Shown here: in pieces, positions 53,313 through 63,988 of the stretch
Layout: the number at the start of each line of letters is the position of its first letter
Position numbering within the stretch: the stretch's first letter is position 1
NCBI RefSeq assembly: GCF_039872765.1
Contig: NZ_JBDPZC010000007.1
Span: 124,001-188,000, forward strand
Direction: 5' to 3'
From: Roseateles_B flavus
Lineage (GTDB): Bacteria > Pseudomonadota > Gammaproteobacteria > Burkholderiales > Burkholderiaceae_C
Length of the DNA: 64,000 bases
The notes under the pieces: model-generated
Seen by the model: only the letters and a program-made list of their open reading frames with translations
The model's database searches: none
What the model was told of the DNA's origin: nothing
Program-made: the position numbers and the translations under genes

Positions 53313-54581
53313 ATGAGTACCCAATCCCTTGATTTCGAGGAAGTGCAGCGTCTGCTGGCCTCCTTCGCCACGACGTCGGCCCTGATGGAGCTGGGCCTGC
53401 TCGTGGGCTGCCTGGCCCTGTCGTGGCTGATCGTCTCGCGCCTGAAGCACTTCATGCAGGACCGCCCGGCCTCGGTGCTGTTCGGCAGCCATGTGGTGGA
53501 CGGCGTGCTCTTCCCGGTGCTGGCCCTCGTGGCGGCCTTTGCCGCGCGGCGGGCGCTGCCCATGCTGGGCATCAAGTCGGCGGTGTTCAAGCTCATCATC
53601 CCGGTGCTGGTGTCCCTGGTGGTGATCCGGCTGACGGCCCGCGTGCTGCGCGCGGCCATGCCGGAGTCGCGCTGGGTGGGCCTGCTGGAGCGCAGCGTGT
53701 CCTGGCTGGCCTGGGGGGGCTCCATCCTGTGGATCACGGGCCTGCTGCCGGCGGTGATGGAGGAGCTGGAGAACATCTCCTGGAAGATGGGCAACAGCCA
53801 GGTCACGCTGCGGGCCATGATCGAGGGCAGCCTGACCGCCGTTTTCGTGATGGTGCTGGCGCTGTGGCTCTCGGCTGTGATCGAAGGGCGCCTGCTGCGC
53901 AATGCCACGACGGACCTCTCCCTGCGCAAGATCGCCGTCAACCTGACGCGGGCGGTGCTGCTCTTCATCGGCCTGCTGCTGGCCCTGAGTGCGGCGGGCA
54001 TCGACCTCACCGCCCTGGGCGTGCTGGGCGGTGCCGTGGGCGTGGGCCTGGGCTTCGGCCTGCAGAAGCTGGCGGCCAATTACGTCTCGGGCTTCGTGAT
54101 CCTGGCCGAGCGCTCGCTGCGCATCGGGGACATGGTCAAGGTCGACAACTTCGAGGGCCGCATCTCCGACATCAAGACCCGCTACACCGTCATCCGGGCG
54201 CTGAACGGCCGCGAGGCCATCGTGCCCAACGAAACCCTGATCACCACCCGCGTGGAGAACTCCTCGCTGGCCGATCCCAAGGTGCTGATCACGACGGTCG
54301 TGCAGGTCGACTACGCGGCGGACCTGGACGTGGTGATGCCCGCCCTGGTGACGGCCGTGTCCCAAGTGCCGCGCGTGCTCCAGGACCCCACGCCGACGGT
54401 GCAGCTGAGCAATTTCGCGGCCGACGGCCTGGAGCTGACCCTGGTCTTCTGGATCTGCGACCCCGAGAACGGCCAGGGCGGCGTGCGCTCGGAGGTCAAC
54501 CTCAGCATCCTGCGCACCCTGCGCGGGCTGGGCGTGGAGATTCCCTATCCGCAGCGGGTGGTGCATCAGGGCAAGACCTGA
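53313..54581 (+). CDS. MscS-type mechanosensitive channel
   Basis: 422 residues. Five predicted helices, then the pore-lining TM3-like helix ALGVLGGAVGVGLGFGLQKLAANYVSGFVILAERSLRIGDMVKV with alternating Gly/Ala. The beta domain follows (GRISDIKTRYTVIRALNGREAIVPNETLIT) and a C-terminal alpha/beta part. Releases solutes during hypo-osmotic shock. The last codons and stop (G-K-T-stop) lie in an exact copy of the dispersed 15-mer. Confidence 0.92.
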   Translation: MSTQSLDFEEVQRLLASFATTSALMELGLLVGCLALSWLIVSRLKHFMQDRPASVLFGSHVVDGVLFPVLALVAAFAARRALPMLGIKSAVFKLIIPVLVSLVVIRLTARVLRAAMPESRWVGLLERSVSWLAWGGSILWITGLLPAVMEELENISWKMGNSQVTLRAMIEGSLTAVFVMVLALWLSAVIEGRLLRNATTDLSLRKIAVNLTRAVLLFIGLLLALSAAGIDLTALGVLGGAVGVGLGFGLQKLAANYVSGFVILAERSLRIGDMVKVDNFEGRISDIKTRYTVIRALNGREAIVPNETLITTRVENSSLADPKVLITTVVQVDYAADLDVVMPALVTAVSQVPRVLQDPTPTVQLSNFAADGLELTLVFWICDPENGQGGVRSEVNLSILRTLRGLGVEIPYPQRVVHQGKT

Positions 54582-54584
54582 CCC
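54570..54584 (-). repeat. Dispersed 15-mer, exact copy, at mscS stop codon
   Basis: Minus strand GGGTCAGGTCTTGCC; the plus strand gives GGC-AAG-ACC-TGA, supplying the stop, the same arrangement as in the 62-residue gene at 14432. Confidence 0.85.
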
Positions 54585-54596
54585 TCTGCCCGCGCC

Positions 54597-54630
54597 AAAA
54601 GAAAACGCGACCCGAGGGTCGCGTTTTTCA
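54597..54630. terminator. Bidirectional terminator
   Basis: AACGCGACCC / GGGTCGCGTT (54604-54613, 54616-54625) with A run before and T run after; serves the MscS gene and the converging binding-protein gene. Confidence 0.85.
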
Positions 54631-54646
54631 TGGTGCCGGGGTGATC

Positions 54647-55786
54647 TCAGTCCCAGTCGCGCGTGCGCATCACCGAGGCCCAGCGGCCCTTCTCGATGGC
54701 GTAGACGCTGATGGTGCCGAAGGCCTGCTCGCCGGCTGCGTCGTAGCGCAGGCTGGCGGTCACCGGGCCGTGCAGGTCCAGCTCCTTCATGGCGGCCAGC
54801 ACCTTGGCGGGCGCGGCGCTGCCGGCGCGGATCATGGCCAGCGTGATGGAGTGCACGGCGTCATAGGCGTAGTGGGCGCCGTAGACGACTTCCTGCTTGG
54901 TGGCCGCGGCGAAGCGGGTCTCGAAGCTGCGGCCGGCGCTGAACTCGTAGGGCTCGATCACGGGCGAGGTCGAGTAGACCGCGCGGATCGGCATGTCCAT
55001 CTTGGGCAGCAGATTGGTCTTGATGGTGTCGCCGCCCAGCAGCACGGCATCGCGCAGGCCGGCCTTGGCCATGCCCTTGACCAGGGCCTCGACCTGGAAG
55101 TCCGCCAGGGTGGTGATCACGCCATCGACCTTGGCGGCCACCATCTTGGCGATGAGGTCGTCGAAGGTGGTGGTCTTGGCGTCCAGCGAGGCCGCCAGGG
55201 CGGCTTCCTTGCCCTTCTTCTTGAAGAGGCTCTGCACGCCGGCGATCAGGGCCTTGCCGTAGGGCGTGCCGTCGTCGACCAGGGCCCAGCGCTCGGCCTT
55301 CAGGTTGGACAGCGCGTAGCTGGCCATGGCCTTGGCCTGGAGGTCGTCGTTGGCGACCAGGCGCAGGGTGGTGGCCAGGCCCAGCTGGGTGTACTTGGGG
55401 TTGGTCGAGATGGCCAGCTGCGGGATGCCGGCCGCGGCGTACACGGGGGCGGACTCGATGCTGACGCCCGAGTTCAGGTTGCCGATCACCGCCACGACGC
55501 CGGCGTCCACCAGCTCCTGGGCCACCTTCTTGCCGGTGGCCGCATCAGACTTGTCATCGCGCGAAACCACCTCCAGGGTGATGGCCTGGTTCTTCACGGA
55601 GAAGTGGGCCTCGTTGAGCTCCTTCACGGCCAGCTGCACGCCGGCCAGCATGTCCTTGCCCAGGGCAGCCAGGGGGCCGCTCAGCGGCTGAGCCACACCG
55701 ATCTTGACCGTGTCCGGCAGGCGCGAGCAGGCACCCAGGAAGGGGGCGAGGCCGCCGGCGAGTAGGAGGTTTCTGCGTTGAATCAT
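54647..55786 (-). CDS. Leu/Ile/Val-type periplasmic binding protein
   Basis: 379 residues. Signal peptide with lipobox LGAC, then a type I periplasmic-binding fold: VKIGVAQPLSGPLAALGKDMLAGVQLAV, VIGNLNSGVSIESAPVYAAAGIPQLAIS, ERWALVDDGTPYGKALIAGV. Binds branched-chain amino acids or related ligands for an ABC importer, but no permease or ATPase genes are nearby, so it must share a system elsewhere or act as a sensor. Confidence 0.92.
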   Translation of the reverse strand: MIQRRNLLLAGGLAPFLGACSRLPDTVKIGVAQPLSGPLAALGKDMLAGVQLAVKELNEAHFSVKNQAITLEVVSRDDKSDAATGKKVAQELVDAGVVAVIGNLNSGVSIESAPVYAAAGIPQLAISTNPKYTQLGLATTLRLVANDDLQAKAMASYALSNLKAERWALVDDGTPYGKALIAGVQSLFKKKGKEAALAASLDAKTTTFDDLIAKMVAAKVDGVITTLADFQVEALVKGMAKAGLRDAVLLGGDTIKTNLLPKMDMPIRAVYSTSPVIEPYEFSAGRSFETRFAAATKQEVVYGAHYAYDAVHSITLAMIRAGSAAPAKVLAAMKELDLHGPVTASLRYDAAGEQAFGTISVYAIEKGRWASVMRTRDWD

Positions 55787-55879
55787 GGGGGCCTTTCAGA
55801 AAGCTGCGCCATTCTAGAAAGCCTGGCACGCGCGCCAAGCCCGTGGGTGGCGCGAATGAGACTTCCTGTAGCAATTGAA

Positions 55880-55925
55880 TGAGATTTCCACGCCCGGGCG
55901 CCGGTGGATTCACCGTGAAATCTCA
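55880..55925. promoter_or_regulatory. Imperfect inverted repeat upstream of binding-protein gene
   Basis: TGAGATTTCCACG (55880-55892) and CGTGAAATCTCA (55914-55925) are inverted copies with one extra base; GAATGAGA also repeats directly at about 55856 and 55877. Possible operator about 100-140 nt upstream of 55786. Confidence 0.4.
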
Positions 55926-55937
55926 GTGAGAACCCTG

Positions 55938-55967
55938 AAAAAAAGGCCATCGCGCGGCGATGGCCTG
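55938..55967 (-). terminator. Terminator after fumarase gene
   Basis: Minus strand AGGCCATCG / CGATGGCCT followed by a long T run. Confidence 0.8.
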
Positions 55968-56010
55968 GTGGGGAGTCCCCTGCTTCGGGGTTTTCCCGGG
56001 GCGCGCTGGA

Positions 56011-57537
56011 TCAGGCCACGGTGACCGGAATCTTGCCGATCTTGGCCTGCCATTCGGCCGGGCCGGTCTGGTGGGCGCTGGTGCCGCCGGCATCCACGGC
56101 CACGGTCACCGGCATGTCGGTGACGTCGAACTCGTAGATGGCTTCCATGCCCAGGTCCTCGAAGCCCACGACCTTGGCCGCCTTGATGGCTTTGGAGACC
56201 AGGTAGGCCGAGCCGCCCACGGCCATCAGGTAGGCCGACTTGTGCTTCTTGATGGACTCGATGGCGACGGGGCCGCGCTCGGCCTTGCCGATCATGGCGA
56301 TGAGGCCGGTGTTGGCCAGCATCATCTCGGTGAACTTGTCCATGCGGGTGGCGGTGGTCGGGCCGGCCGGGCCCACGACCTCGTCACGCACCGGGTCGAC
56401 CGGGCCCACGTAGTAGATGACGCGGTTGGTGAAGTCCACGGGCAGCTTCTCGCCCTTGGCCAGCATGTCCTGGATGCGCTTGTGCGCGGCGTCGCGGCCG
56501 GTGAGCATCTTGCCGTTGAGCAGCAGGGTCTGGCCGGGCTTCCAGCTGGCCACCTCGGCGGGGGTCAGCGTGTTGAGGTCCACGCGCTTGCTCTTGTTGT
56601 AGTCCGGGGCCCAGTGCACGTCTGGCCAGAGGTCCAGACTCGGCGGCTCGATGTAGCTCGGGCCCGAGCCGTCCAGCACGAAGTGGGCGTGGCGGGTGGC
56701 CGCGCAGTTGGGGATCATCGCGATGGGCTTGGAGGCCGCGTGCGTGGGGTAGGTCTTGATCTTGACGTCCAGCACGGTCGTCAGGCCGCCCAGGCCCTGC
56801 GCGCCGATGCCCAGGGCATTGACCTTCTCGTACAGCTCGATGCGCAGTTCTTCCAGCTTGTCCTTGGGACCGCGCTGGAGGAGCTCGTACATGTCGATGT
56901 CGTCCATCAGGGCTTCCTTGGCCAGCAGCGCAGCCTTCTCGGCCGTGCCGCCGACGCCGATGCCCAGCATGCCCGGCGGGCACCAGCCGGCGCCCATGGT
57001 CGGGACGGTCTTGAGCACCCAGTCGACGATGTTGTCGGAGGGGTTGAGCATGTAGACCTTGCTCTTGTTCTCCGAGCCGCCGCCCTTGGCCGCGACGATG
57101 ACGTCCACCGTGTTGCCGGGCACCACGTCCATGAAGACCACGGCCGGCGTGTTGTCCTTGGTGTTCTTGCGCTCGAAGATGGGGTCGGACAGCACGGAGG
57201 CGCGCAGCTTGTTGTCCGGATGGTTGTAGGCGCGGCGCACGCCCTCGTTGATGGCGTCCTGGATGGAGCCGGGGAAGTCGCCCCAGCGCACGTCCATGCC
57301 GATCTTCAGGAAGACGTTGACGATGCCGGTGTCCTGGCAGATCGGGCGCTTGCCCTCGGCGCACATGCGCGAGTTGGTCAGGATCTGCGCGATCGCGTCC
57401 TTGGCCGCGGCGCTCTGCTCGCGCTCGTAGGCGCGGGCCAGGTGCTGGATGTAGTCGGCCGGGTGGTAGTAGCTGATGTACTGCAGGGCGGCGGCGACGC
57501 TGTCGACGAGGTCGGCGTAGCGGATGGTGGTCGTCAT
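56011..57537 (-). CDS. fumA: Fumarate hydratase class I (iron-sulfur)
   Basis: 508 residues, single-chain class I fumarase, interconverting fumarate and malate in the citric acid cycle. Three cysteines likely bind the 4Fe-4S cluster: KRPICQDTGIVNVF, IPNCAATRHAHF and AGWCPPGMLGIG. The C-terminal beta domain has NRVIYYVGPVDPVRDEVVGPAGPTTATRMD. Oxygen-sensitive enzyme. Own terminator. Confidence 0.96.
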   Translation of the reverse strand: MTTTIRYADLVDSVAAALQYISYYHPADYIQHLARAYEREQSAAAKDAIAQILTNSRMCAEGKRPICQDTGIVNVFLKIGMDVRWGDFPGSIQDAINEGVRRAYNHPDNKLRASVLSDPIFERKNTKDNTPAVVFMDVVPGNTVDVIVAAKGGGSENKSKVYMLNPSDNIVDWVLKTVPTMGAGWCPPGMLGIGVGGTAEKAALLAKEALMDDIDMYELLQRGPKDKLEELRIELYEKVNALGIGAQGLGGLTTVLDVKIKTYPTHAASKPIAMIPNCAATRHAHFVLDGSGPSYIEPPSLDLWPDVHWAPDYNKSKRVDLNTLTPAEVASWKPGQTLLLNGKMLTGRDAAHKRIQDMLAKGEKLPVDFTNRVIYYVGPVDPVRDEVVGPAGPTTATRMDKFTEMMLANTGLIAMIGKAERGPVAIESIKKHKSAYLMAVGGSAYLVSKAIKAAKVVGFEDLGMEAIYEFDVTDMPVTVAVDAGGTSAHQTGPAEWQAKIGKIPVTVA

Positions 57538-57669
57538 GGCTTTGGGGGCGGGGTCGTGAACCTGCGCGGGATTATCCCGCAGGCGGCTGACGGGCCTTTG
57601 ACGCCTGACAGCCGCCCGCCGCCCGGGCCGGGAGATGCTGCGGCACCCCTCGGCCCGGCAGCCCCGGGC

Positions 57670-59223
57670 TCAGGGCCGGCCGACGGCGGTCCAGGCGGCC
57701 GCCACGGCGCTCTGCTCGGCGGAGCCGGCGCCGTAGAGGTCCCCCGCCGCGCTGAGCGTGGCGCTGCGGGCGCCGGCGTAGTTGGTGCTGGAGGTCATGT
57801 AGACCGTCAGCGCGCGGTACCAGATCTTCTCTGCCTTGGCGCGGCCGATGCCGGCCAGGGTGGCCGTGCCGGTGGCGACCCGGGTGTCGCCCGCCTTGCA
57901 GGTCTTGCTGGGGCTGCCGGCGTTCGTGCCTTCGGCCAGGAGGTAGAAGAAGTGGTTGGCCACGCCGGAGGAGTAGTGCACGTCCAGGCTGCCCACGGTG
58001 CTGTACCAGCAGTCCGCCGAGCGGCCGTCGCTGCTGGGCTGGATCATGGAGCGCAGGGCACTGGCGCCGCTCTTGTAGAGCTTCTCGCCGATCAGGTAGT
58101 CGCCGGGGTCGTTGGCATTGGCGGCGTAGAACTCGACCGCGGTGCCGAAGATGTCGCTTGTGCCCTCGTTGAGGCCGCCGGACTCGCCCGAGTAGGTGAG
58201 GTTGGCGGTGCGGCTGGTGACGCCATGGGTCATCTCGTGGCCGGCCACGTCCAGGGAGTCGAAGGGGTTGAAAGTGGTGCCGTCGCCGTCGCCGTAGGTC
58301 ATGCAGAAGCAGGAATCCGACCAGAAGGCGTTGTTGTAGTTGCGGCCGTAGTGGACGCGGTTGTAGGCGCCCACGCCGTCATTGGCGATGCCGCTGCGGC
58401 CGTGCACGTTCTTGTAGTAGTCCCAGGTCACGGCCGTGCCGTACTGGGCGTCCACGCCCACGGTCTGGCGATTTGCCAGGCTGCCGTCGCCCCAGGCGTT
58501 GTCGGCGTCGGTGAAAAGGCTGCCCTTGCCGCCCTGCTTGTTGCCCATGTCCACGGTGTACTGGCCGCCGCGCGAGGGGTCCTTCAGCTCGTAGCTGGTG
58601 CCCGTCGAGTTGGTCACCAGGCCGACAGTGCCGTTGAAGAAGCCGCGGCCGCTGCCATTGGCGGCGCCGGTGTGGACGTCGTCCCAGGCATCGAGCACCA
58701 CGCCCGAGTCGGCGTCGACGATCACATGCATCTCGCTGGGCGTGCCGTCCTCGCGCTGGCCGGACAGCTGCACCTCATAGGCCAGCACGGGCGCGGCGCC
58801 GCGGGCGTAGACCACCGCCTCGGGCCGGCCGTTCGCCGAGAAGCCGGGATGGCGGGCCCGTGCGGCGTCCAGGGCGCCTTCCGTCCTCAGCCGAGCCTGT
58901 GCGGGCAGGCTGATGCCGTACTGCAGCGTGCGCGACATGGCCCGCAGCTGGCCCTGGCGGTCCGCATGCACGACCAGGTCGCCGCCGATCACGCGCAGGC
59001 CGCGGAAGGTGCGGTCGAAGCGCACATGGGTGCTGCCGTCGGCGTCGGTGACCAAGTCGCGCATCTCGTAGGCGTGGCCCTCGCCATGCAGGGACAGGCC
59101 GGGGTAGGCGGCGATGTGCGTGCGGGCCTGCCGCTGCGCGTCGGCAGGGGCGGCGGTGGCTGCCTGGGCGGCGCCCAGGGAGGCCAGGGCCAGGGCGATG
59201 GCGGTGCAGTGGAGTGGCTTCAT
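57670..59223 (-). CDS. Secreted M4-family (thermolysin-like) metalloprotease
   Basis: 517 residues. Signal peptide (ALASLGAAQAATA), FTP/PepSY propeptide, then the M4 catalytic domain with zinc motif HEMTH in DVAGHEMTHGVTSRTANLTYSGESGGLNEGTSDIFG, giving the third ligand Glu. DVHYSSGVANHFFYLLAEG carries the active-site His. C-terminal alpha domain RAKAEKIWYRALTVYMTSSTNYAGAR. Extracellular protein degradation. Confidence 0.95.
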   Translation of the reverse strand: MKPLHCTAIALALASLGAAQAATAAPADAQRQARTHIAAYPGLSLHGEGHAYEMRDLVTDADGSTHVRFDRTFRGLRVIGGDLVVHADRQGQLRAMSRTLQYGISLPAQARLRTEGALDAARARHPGFSANGRPEAVVYARGAAPVLAYEVQLSGQREDGTPSEMHVIVDADSGVVLDAWDDVHTGAANGSGRGFFNGTVGLVTNSTGTSYELKDPSRGGQYTVDMGNKQGGKGSLFTDADNAWGDGSLANRQTVGVDAQYGTAVTWDYYKNVHGRSGIANDGVGAYNRVHYGRNYNNAFWSDSCFCMTYGDGDGTTFNPFDSLDVAGHEMTHGVTSRTANLTYSGESGGLNEGTSDIFGTAVEFYAANANDPGDYLIGEKLYKSGASALRSMIQPSSDGRSADCWYSTVGSLDVHYSSGVANHFFYLLAEGTNAGSPSKTCKAGDTRVATGTATLAGIGRAKAEKIWYRALTVYMTSSTNYAGARSATLSAAGDLYGAGSAEQSAVAAAWTAVGRP

Positions 59224-59376
59224 GTCTTGCGTCCCGGTTGAGTGCAATGAAGGCGGCCGACGCATCTGCGCGTGGCCCGATGCTTGCGTGCGAGCGCCTT
59301 CTGGGCGTCCGCAGCGGCCTCGATCTTGTACGCCCGACGCCGGCGCCTGGCCATCCCTCGACTGTCTCCCTGTCGC

Positions 59377-59403
59377 ATGAAAAAGGGGCCCCGCGGGGCC
59401 CCT
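59377..59403 (-). terminator. Terminator after UPF0114 gene
   Basis: Minus strand AGGGGCCCC / GGGGCCCCT followed by TTTTTC. Confidence 0.8.
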
Positions 59404-59426
59404 GTGCTGTGGCGATGTGGGCCGGA

Positions 59427-60074
59427 TCAGTGCCCCTCGGCCGCGCTGCCGTGGCCCCCATGCGCGCTGGCCAGCAGCTTGTCCGTGTAGGCGATGGCCA
59501 TGGCCGAGAGCAGGAAGGCGATGTGGATCAGGGTCTGCCACATCAGGGTCTTCTCGCTGTAGTTGTCGGCGTTGATGAAGGTCTTGAGCAGGTGGATGGA
59601 CGAGATCCCGATGATGGCCGTGGCCAGCTTCACCTTGAGCACCGAGGCGTTCACGTGGCTCAGCCACTCGGGCTGGTCCGGATGGCCTTCCAGGTTCATG
59701 CGCGACACGAAGGTCTCGTAGCCGCCGACGATCACCATGATCAGCAGGTTGGAGATCATCACCACGTCGATCAGGCCCAGCACGACCAGCATGATGATGG
59801 TCTCATTGAGCTTGGCGATGGGCTCGTAGCCGACGATGGCGCCGCTGGCATCCTTGATGGCTGCGGCCTTGTAGCCGATGCTCTTCACCAGCGTCACCAG
59901 GGCCTCCTGGTGGCCGAAGGCCGCCTCGATCAGGTGCACGAGCTCGGTCCAGAACTGGAAGACATAGACCGCCTGGGCCAGGATCAGGCCCAGGTACAGG
60001 GGCAGTTGCAGCCAGCGGCTGCCGAACATCAGGGCGGGCAGGGGCCCCAGCTTGCGATTCATTTGGGAACTCAT
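59427..60074 (-). CDS. UPF0114 (YqhA-like) membrane protein
   Basis: 215 residues with three or four helices. Family pattern: FGSRWLQLPLYLGLILAQAVYVFQF, NETIIMLVVLGLIDVVMISNLLIMVIVGGYETFVSR and HVNASVLKVKLATAIIGISSIHLLKTFI. A His-rich tail (HGGHGSAAEGH) ends the protein. UPF0114 proteins have no established function. Divergent from acs. Confidence 0.9.
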   Translation of the reverse strand: MSSQMNRKLGPLPALMFGSRWLQLPLYLGLILAQAVYVFQFWTELVHLIEAAFGHQEALVTLVKSIGYKAAAIKDASGAIVGYEPIAKLNETIIMLVVLGLIDVVMISNLLIMVIVGGYETFVSRMNLEGHPDQPEWLSHVNASVLKVKLATAIIGISSIHLLKTFINADNYSEKTLMWQTLIHIAFLLSAMAIAYTDKLLASAHGGHGSAAEGH

Positions 60075-60209
60075 TGGTAACTTCCAGGTGGGATCGGCGG
60101 CGATTCTAGTGAGACGATCGCGGGCGCATTGTGAAGCAGTCGGATCTTCCGCGCCGGTGTCCCGGCGGTGCAGGAGCCACAATGCCCGAGAACACTTCTA
60201 TAAGAGTCA

Positions 60210-60232
60210 GCGATTCGTCAGTGACGAATCGC
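60210..60232. promoter_or_regulatory. Perfect 23-bp palindrome upstream of acs
   Basis: Arms GCGATTCGTCA and TGACGAATCGC around one G. It lies 64 nt before the acs ATG and just after a TATAAG at 60199, so over or next to the likely transcription start; reads as a repressor operator. Confidence 0.65.
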
Positions 60233-60296
60233 ACAGTTGGTGCAGCGCAAAAAAGACCACGGGCCAGCGCACGCACCCGTCAAGGAGACCCCAGCC

Positions 60297-62264
<1,968 letters not shown>

Positions 62265-62285
62265 GTGCCGCGCTGCTGCATCCCC

Positions 62286-62310
62286 AAGGCCCGCGGTTGC
62301 GGGCCTTTTT
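62286..62310 (+). terminator. Terminator after acs
   Basis: AAGGCCCGC / GCGGGCCTT followed by T run. Confidence 0.85.
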
Positions 62311-62672
62311 CATGGGCATGTGATGGGCTGGTGCTTGGTGCCGGGGGGGAGGGGCGGGGAGTAATGCGAAGGTCGGCGCGGCCCGGCCTCAGCCCCGCCC
62401 GCGCCCGGGCTTCATGTGGGGGAGCCGGCCCTGCAGGCCGGCTCCCCTGCCGTGCTCGGGGTGCGGAGCGGGCGCGTAACTCGCTTCATTCGCTGCGCTC
62501 ATTGCGCTCGGACAGACGCGCCCAGTCAGATGACAAAGCGCGCTGCGCGCGCCGCTCCCCACCCCTGCGCTCCTCGGCACCCCACAAGGCGCCCAGCCAC
62601 GGGCGGGGCTGAGGCCGGGCGGGGCACCGAGCACGGCGTTGAACCTCGAAGCACCTGCCGCAACGATGATAG

Positions 62673-63004
62673 AAAAGGCCCGCTGCACAGCAGCCGGGCA
62701 TCTACGCCAAGCACCGAGGACCCCAAGCGCTCCCCGCAAAAAAAGAAACGGCCCGCTGCACAGCAGCCGGGCCCCGAGGCCCTGCACCCCCGCTGCCATA
62801 CGCTCATTCGCTGCAAAAAAAGAAAAGGCCCGCTGCACAGCAGCCGGGTATCTACGCAATGCACCGAGGACCCCAAGCGCTCCCCGCAAAAAAAGAAAAG
62901 GCCCGCTGCACAGCAGCCGGGCCCGGAGGCCCTGCACCCCCGCTGCCATACGCTCATTCGCTGCAAAAAAAGAAAAGGCCCGCTGCACAGCAGCCGGGCC
63001 TTTT
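62673..63004. repeat. Tandem 150-bp duplication with five terminator-like hairpins
   Basis: Two near-identical 150-bp units (62673-62822, 62823-62972) plus a fifth hairpin (62973-63004). Each unit holds two copies of a hairpin with core GGCCCGCTGCACAGCAGCC, at 62673, 62746, 62823, 62896 and 62973. They are separated by two alternating spacers of about 45 and 50 bp. On the minus strand each hairpin is followed by TTTTCTTTTTTT or a similar run (last copy TTTTC), so each looks like a terminator for the cytochrome c transcript or a small RNA end. The fifth has perfect 10-bp arms with A and T runs and would work in both directions. Confidence 0.85.
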
Positions 63005-63092
63005 CGCACCGCACGCGGCTCGCTGATCCGGCTCCGCCGGTCAGCCGAGCCGGCCCCCCTGGGGGGGCGCGCGAAGCGCGTAGGGGGGGGGG

Positions 63093-63398
63093 TCACTTGA
63101 TGCTAAGAACCCACTTGGCCAAGGTCTCGGCCTCGGCAGGCGTCACGGCATTGGCGGGCATGGGCACGGGGCCCCACACGCCGGAGCCGCCCTTGATGAT
63201 CTTCTCGGACAGCTTCTTCACGGCGTCCTTGTCCTTGGCGTACTTGGCGGCCACTTCCTTGTAGGCGGGGCCCACGATCTTCTTGTCCACGGAGTGGCAG
63301 GTCATGCAGTTCTTCTTCTGGGCCAGCTCCTGGTTGGCAAAGGCGGGAGCAGCGAAGACGGCGGCCAGGGCAGCGACGGCGATCAGCTTGGACTTCAT
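63093..63398 (-). CDS. Cytochrome c551/c552-type protein
   Basis: 101 residues from the ATG at 63398 (GAGAGGAA upstream). Signal peptide ending AAPAFA, then a mature class I small cytochrome c with heme site CMTCH and the distal Met in WGPVPMPANAV. The C-terminal helix is EAETLAKWVLSIK. Periplasmic electron carrier to a terminal oxidase or nitrite reductase. Followed by the five-hairpin array. Confidence 0.93.
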   Translation of the reverse strand: MKSKLIAVAALAAVFAAPAFANQELAQKKNCMTCHSVDKKIVGPAYKEVAAKYAKDKDAVKKLSEKIIKGGSGVWGPVPMPANAVTPAEAETLAKWVLSIK

Positions 63399-63573
63399 GG
63401 GTTCCTCTCGAAACAAGCGTCAGGGATTGGGGGCATGGTCCGGCGCTCAAACTGCTCTACAGTGGGAGCCGGAACCGGCGCAAGCGATTCTACGGGGCGT
63501 CGTCCCACACGGCAGGTGTGCACTTCTTGTGTGGGGTCAAAGACAAAGAACGAAAAAAGAAAGGAATCCGACC

Positions 63574-63819
63574 ATGTGGTTTGTGGGTCTGGGTGTGTTG
63601 CTGATCCTGATGAAGGTCGGCGATGTCGGCTTTGTGGCCGGCTGGAGCTGGATTGCCGTGCTGAGCCCCTTCGCGCTCGCGGTGGTCTGGTGGGTCTGGG
63701 CGGATGGCAGTGGCTACACGCAGCGCAAGGCCATGGAGCAGCTGGAAGAGCGCCAGGCCAAGCGCCGCCAGCGCGCGCTGGAAGCCCTGGGCCGTGACAA
63801 GCCCGGCCAGCGGCGCTGA
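63574..63819 (+). CDS. Small Trp-rich protein (TIGR04438 type)
   Basis: 81 residues behind AAGGAAT. It begins MWFVGLGVLLILMKVGDVG, has FALAVVWWVWADGSGYTQRKAM, and ends in a charged helix rich in Arg and Gln. This short family is found mainly in Burkholderiales and supports that assignment for the organism. Two helices, inner membrane; function unknown. Confidence 0.88.
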   Translation: MWFVGLGVLLILMKVGDVGFVAGWSWIAVLSPFALAVVWWVWADGSGYTQRKAMEQLEERQAKRRQRALEALGRDKPGQRR

Positions 63820-63954
63820 GCTGGACTCGAGCATCGCCCGCAGCTCGCGGCTGCGCATCCGCAGACGCCCCGGGGCATTGGCAGACAGCAGCGGGGCGTT
63901 GAGCCGCCACGCAGGCGCCCGCATCCCGTCCGCGGCAATGTAAAGATGAAGAAA

Positions 63955-63988
63955 AAGGCCCTGCCGGCATCGCGCCGTCAGGGCCTTT
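63955..63988. terminator. Bidirectional terminator
   Basis: AAAGGCCCTG / CAGGGCCTTT with a 14-nt loop and A and T runs. Confidence 0.75.

Larger units (their letters stand above)
62265..63092. other. 830-bp non-coding region between acs and cytochrome c gene
   Basis: No convincing gene. It contains the acs terminator, a GC-rich stretch with CGCTGCGCTCATTGCGCTCGG-like short repeats (about 62480-62520), the 150-bp tandem duplication with five hairpins (62673-63004), and C/G runs just before the cytochrome stop. Confidence 0.6.

Noticed and set aside
55960..59241. 1093-codon open frame on the plus strand
   Set aside because: Runs opposite fumA and the M4 protease gene and has no recognisable motif; shadow frame.
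62673..63004. Possible CRISPR array
   Set aside because: Hairpin copies are regular, but the spacers are only two alternating sequences repeated, not unique, and no cas gene is nearby.
63820..63950. Open frames after the Trp-rich gene
   Set aside because: No family similarity, ribosome site or promoter; left as unassigned sequence before the terminator.
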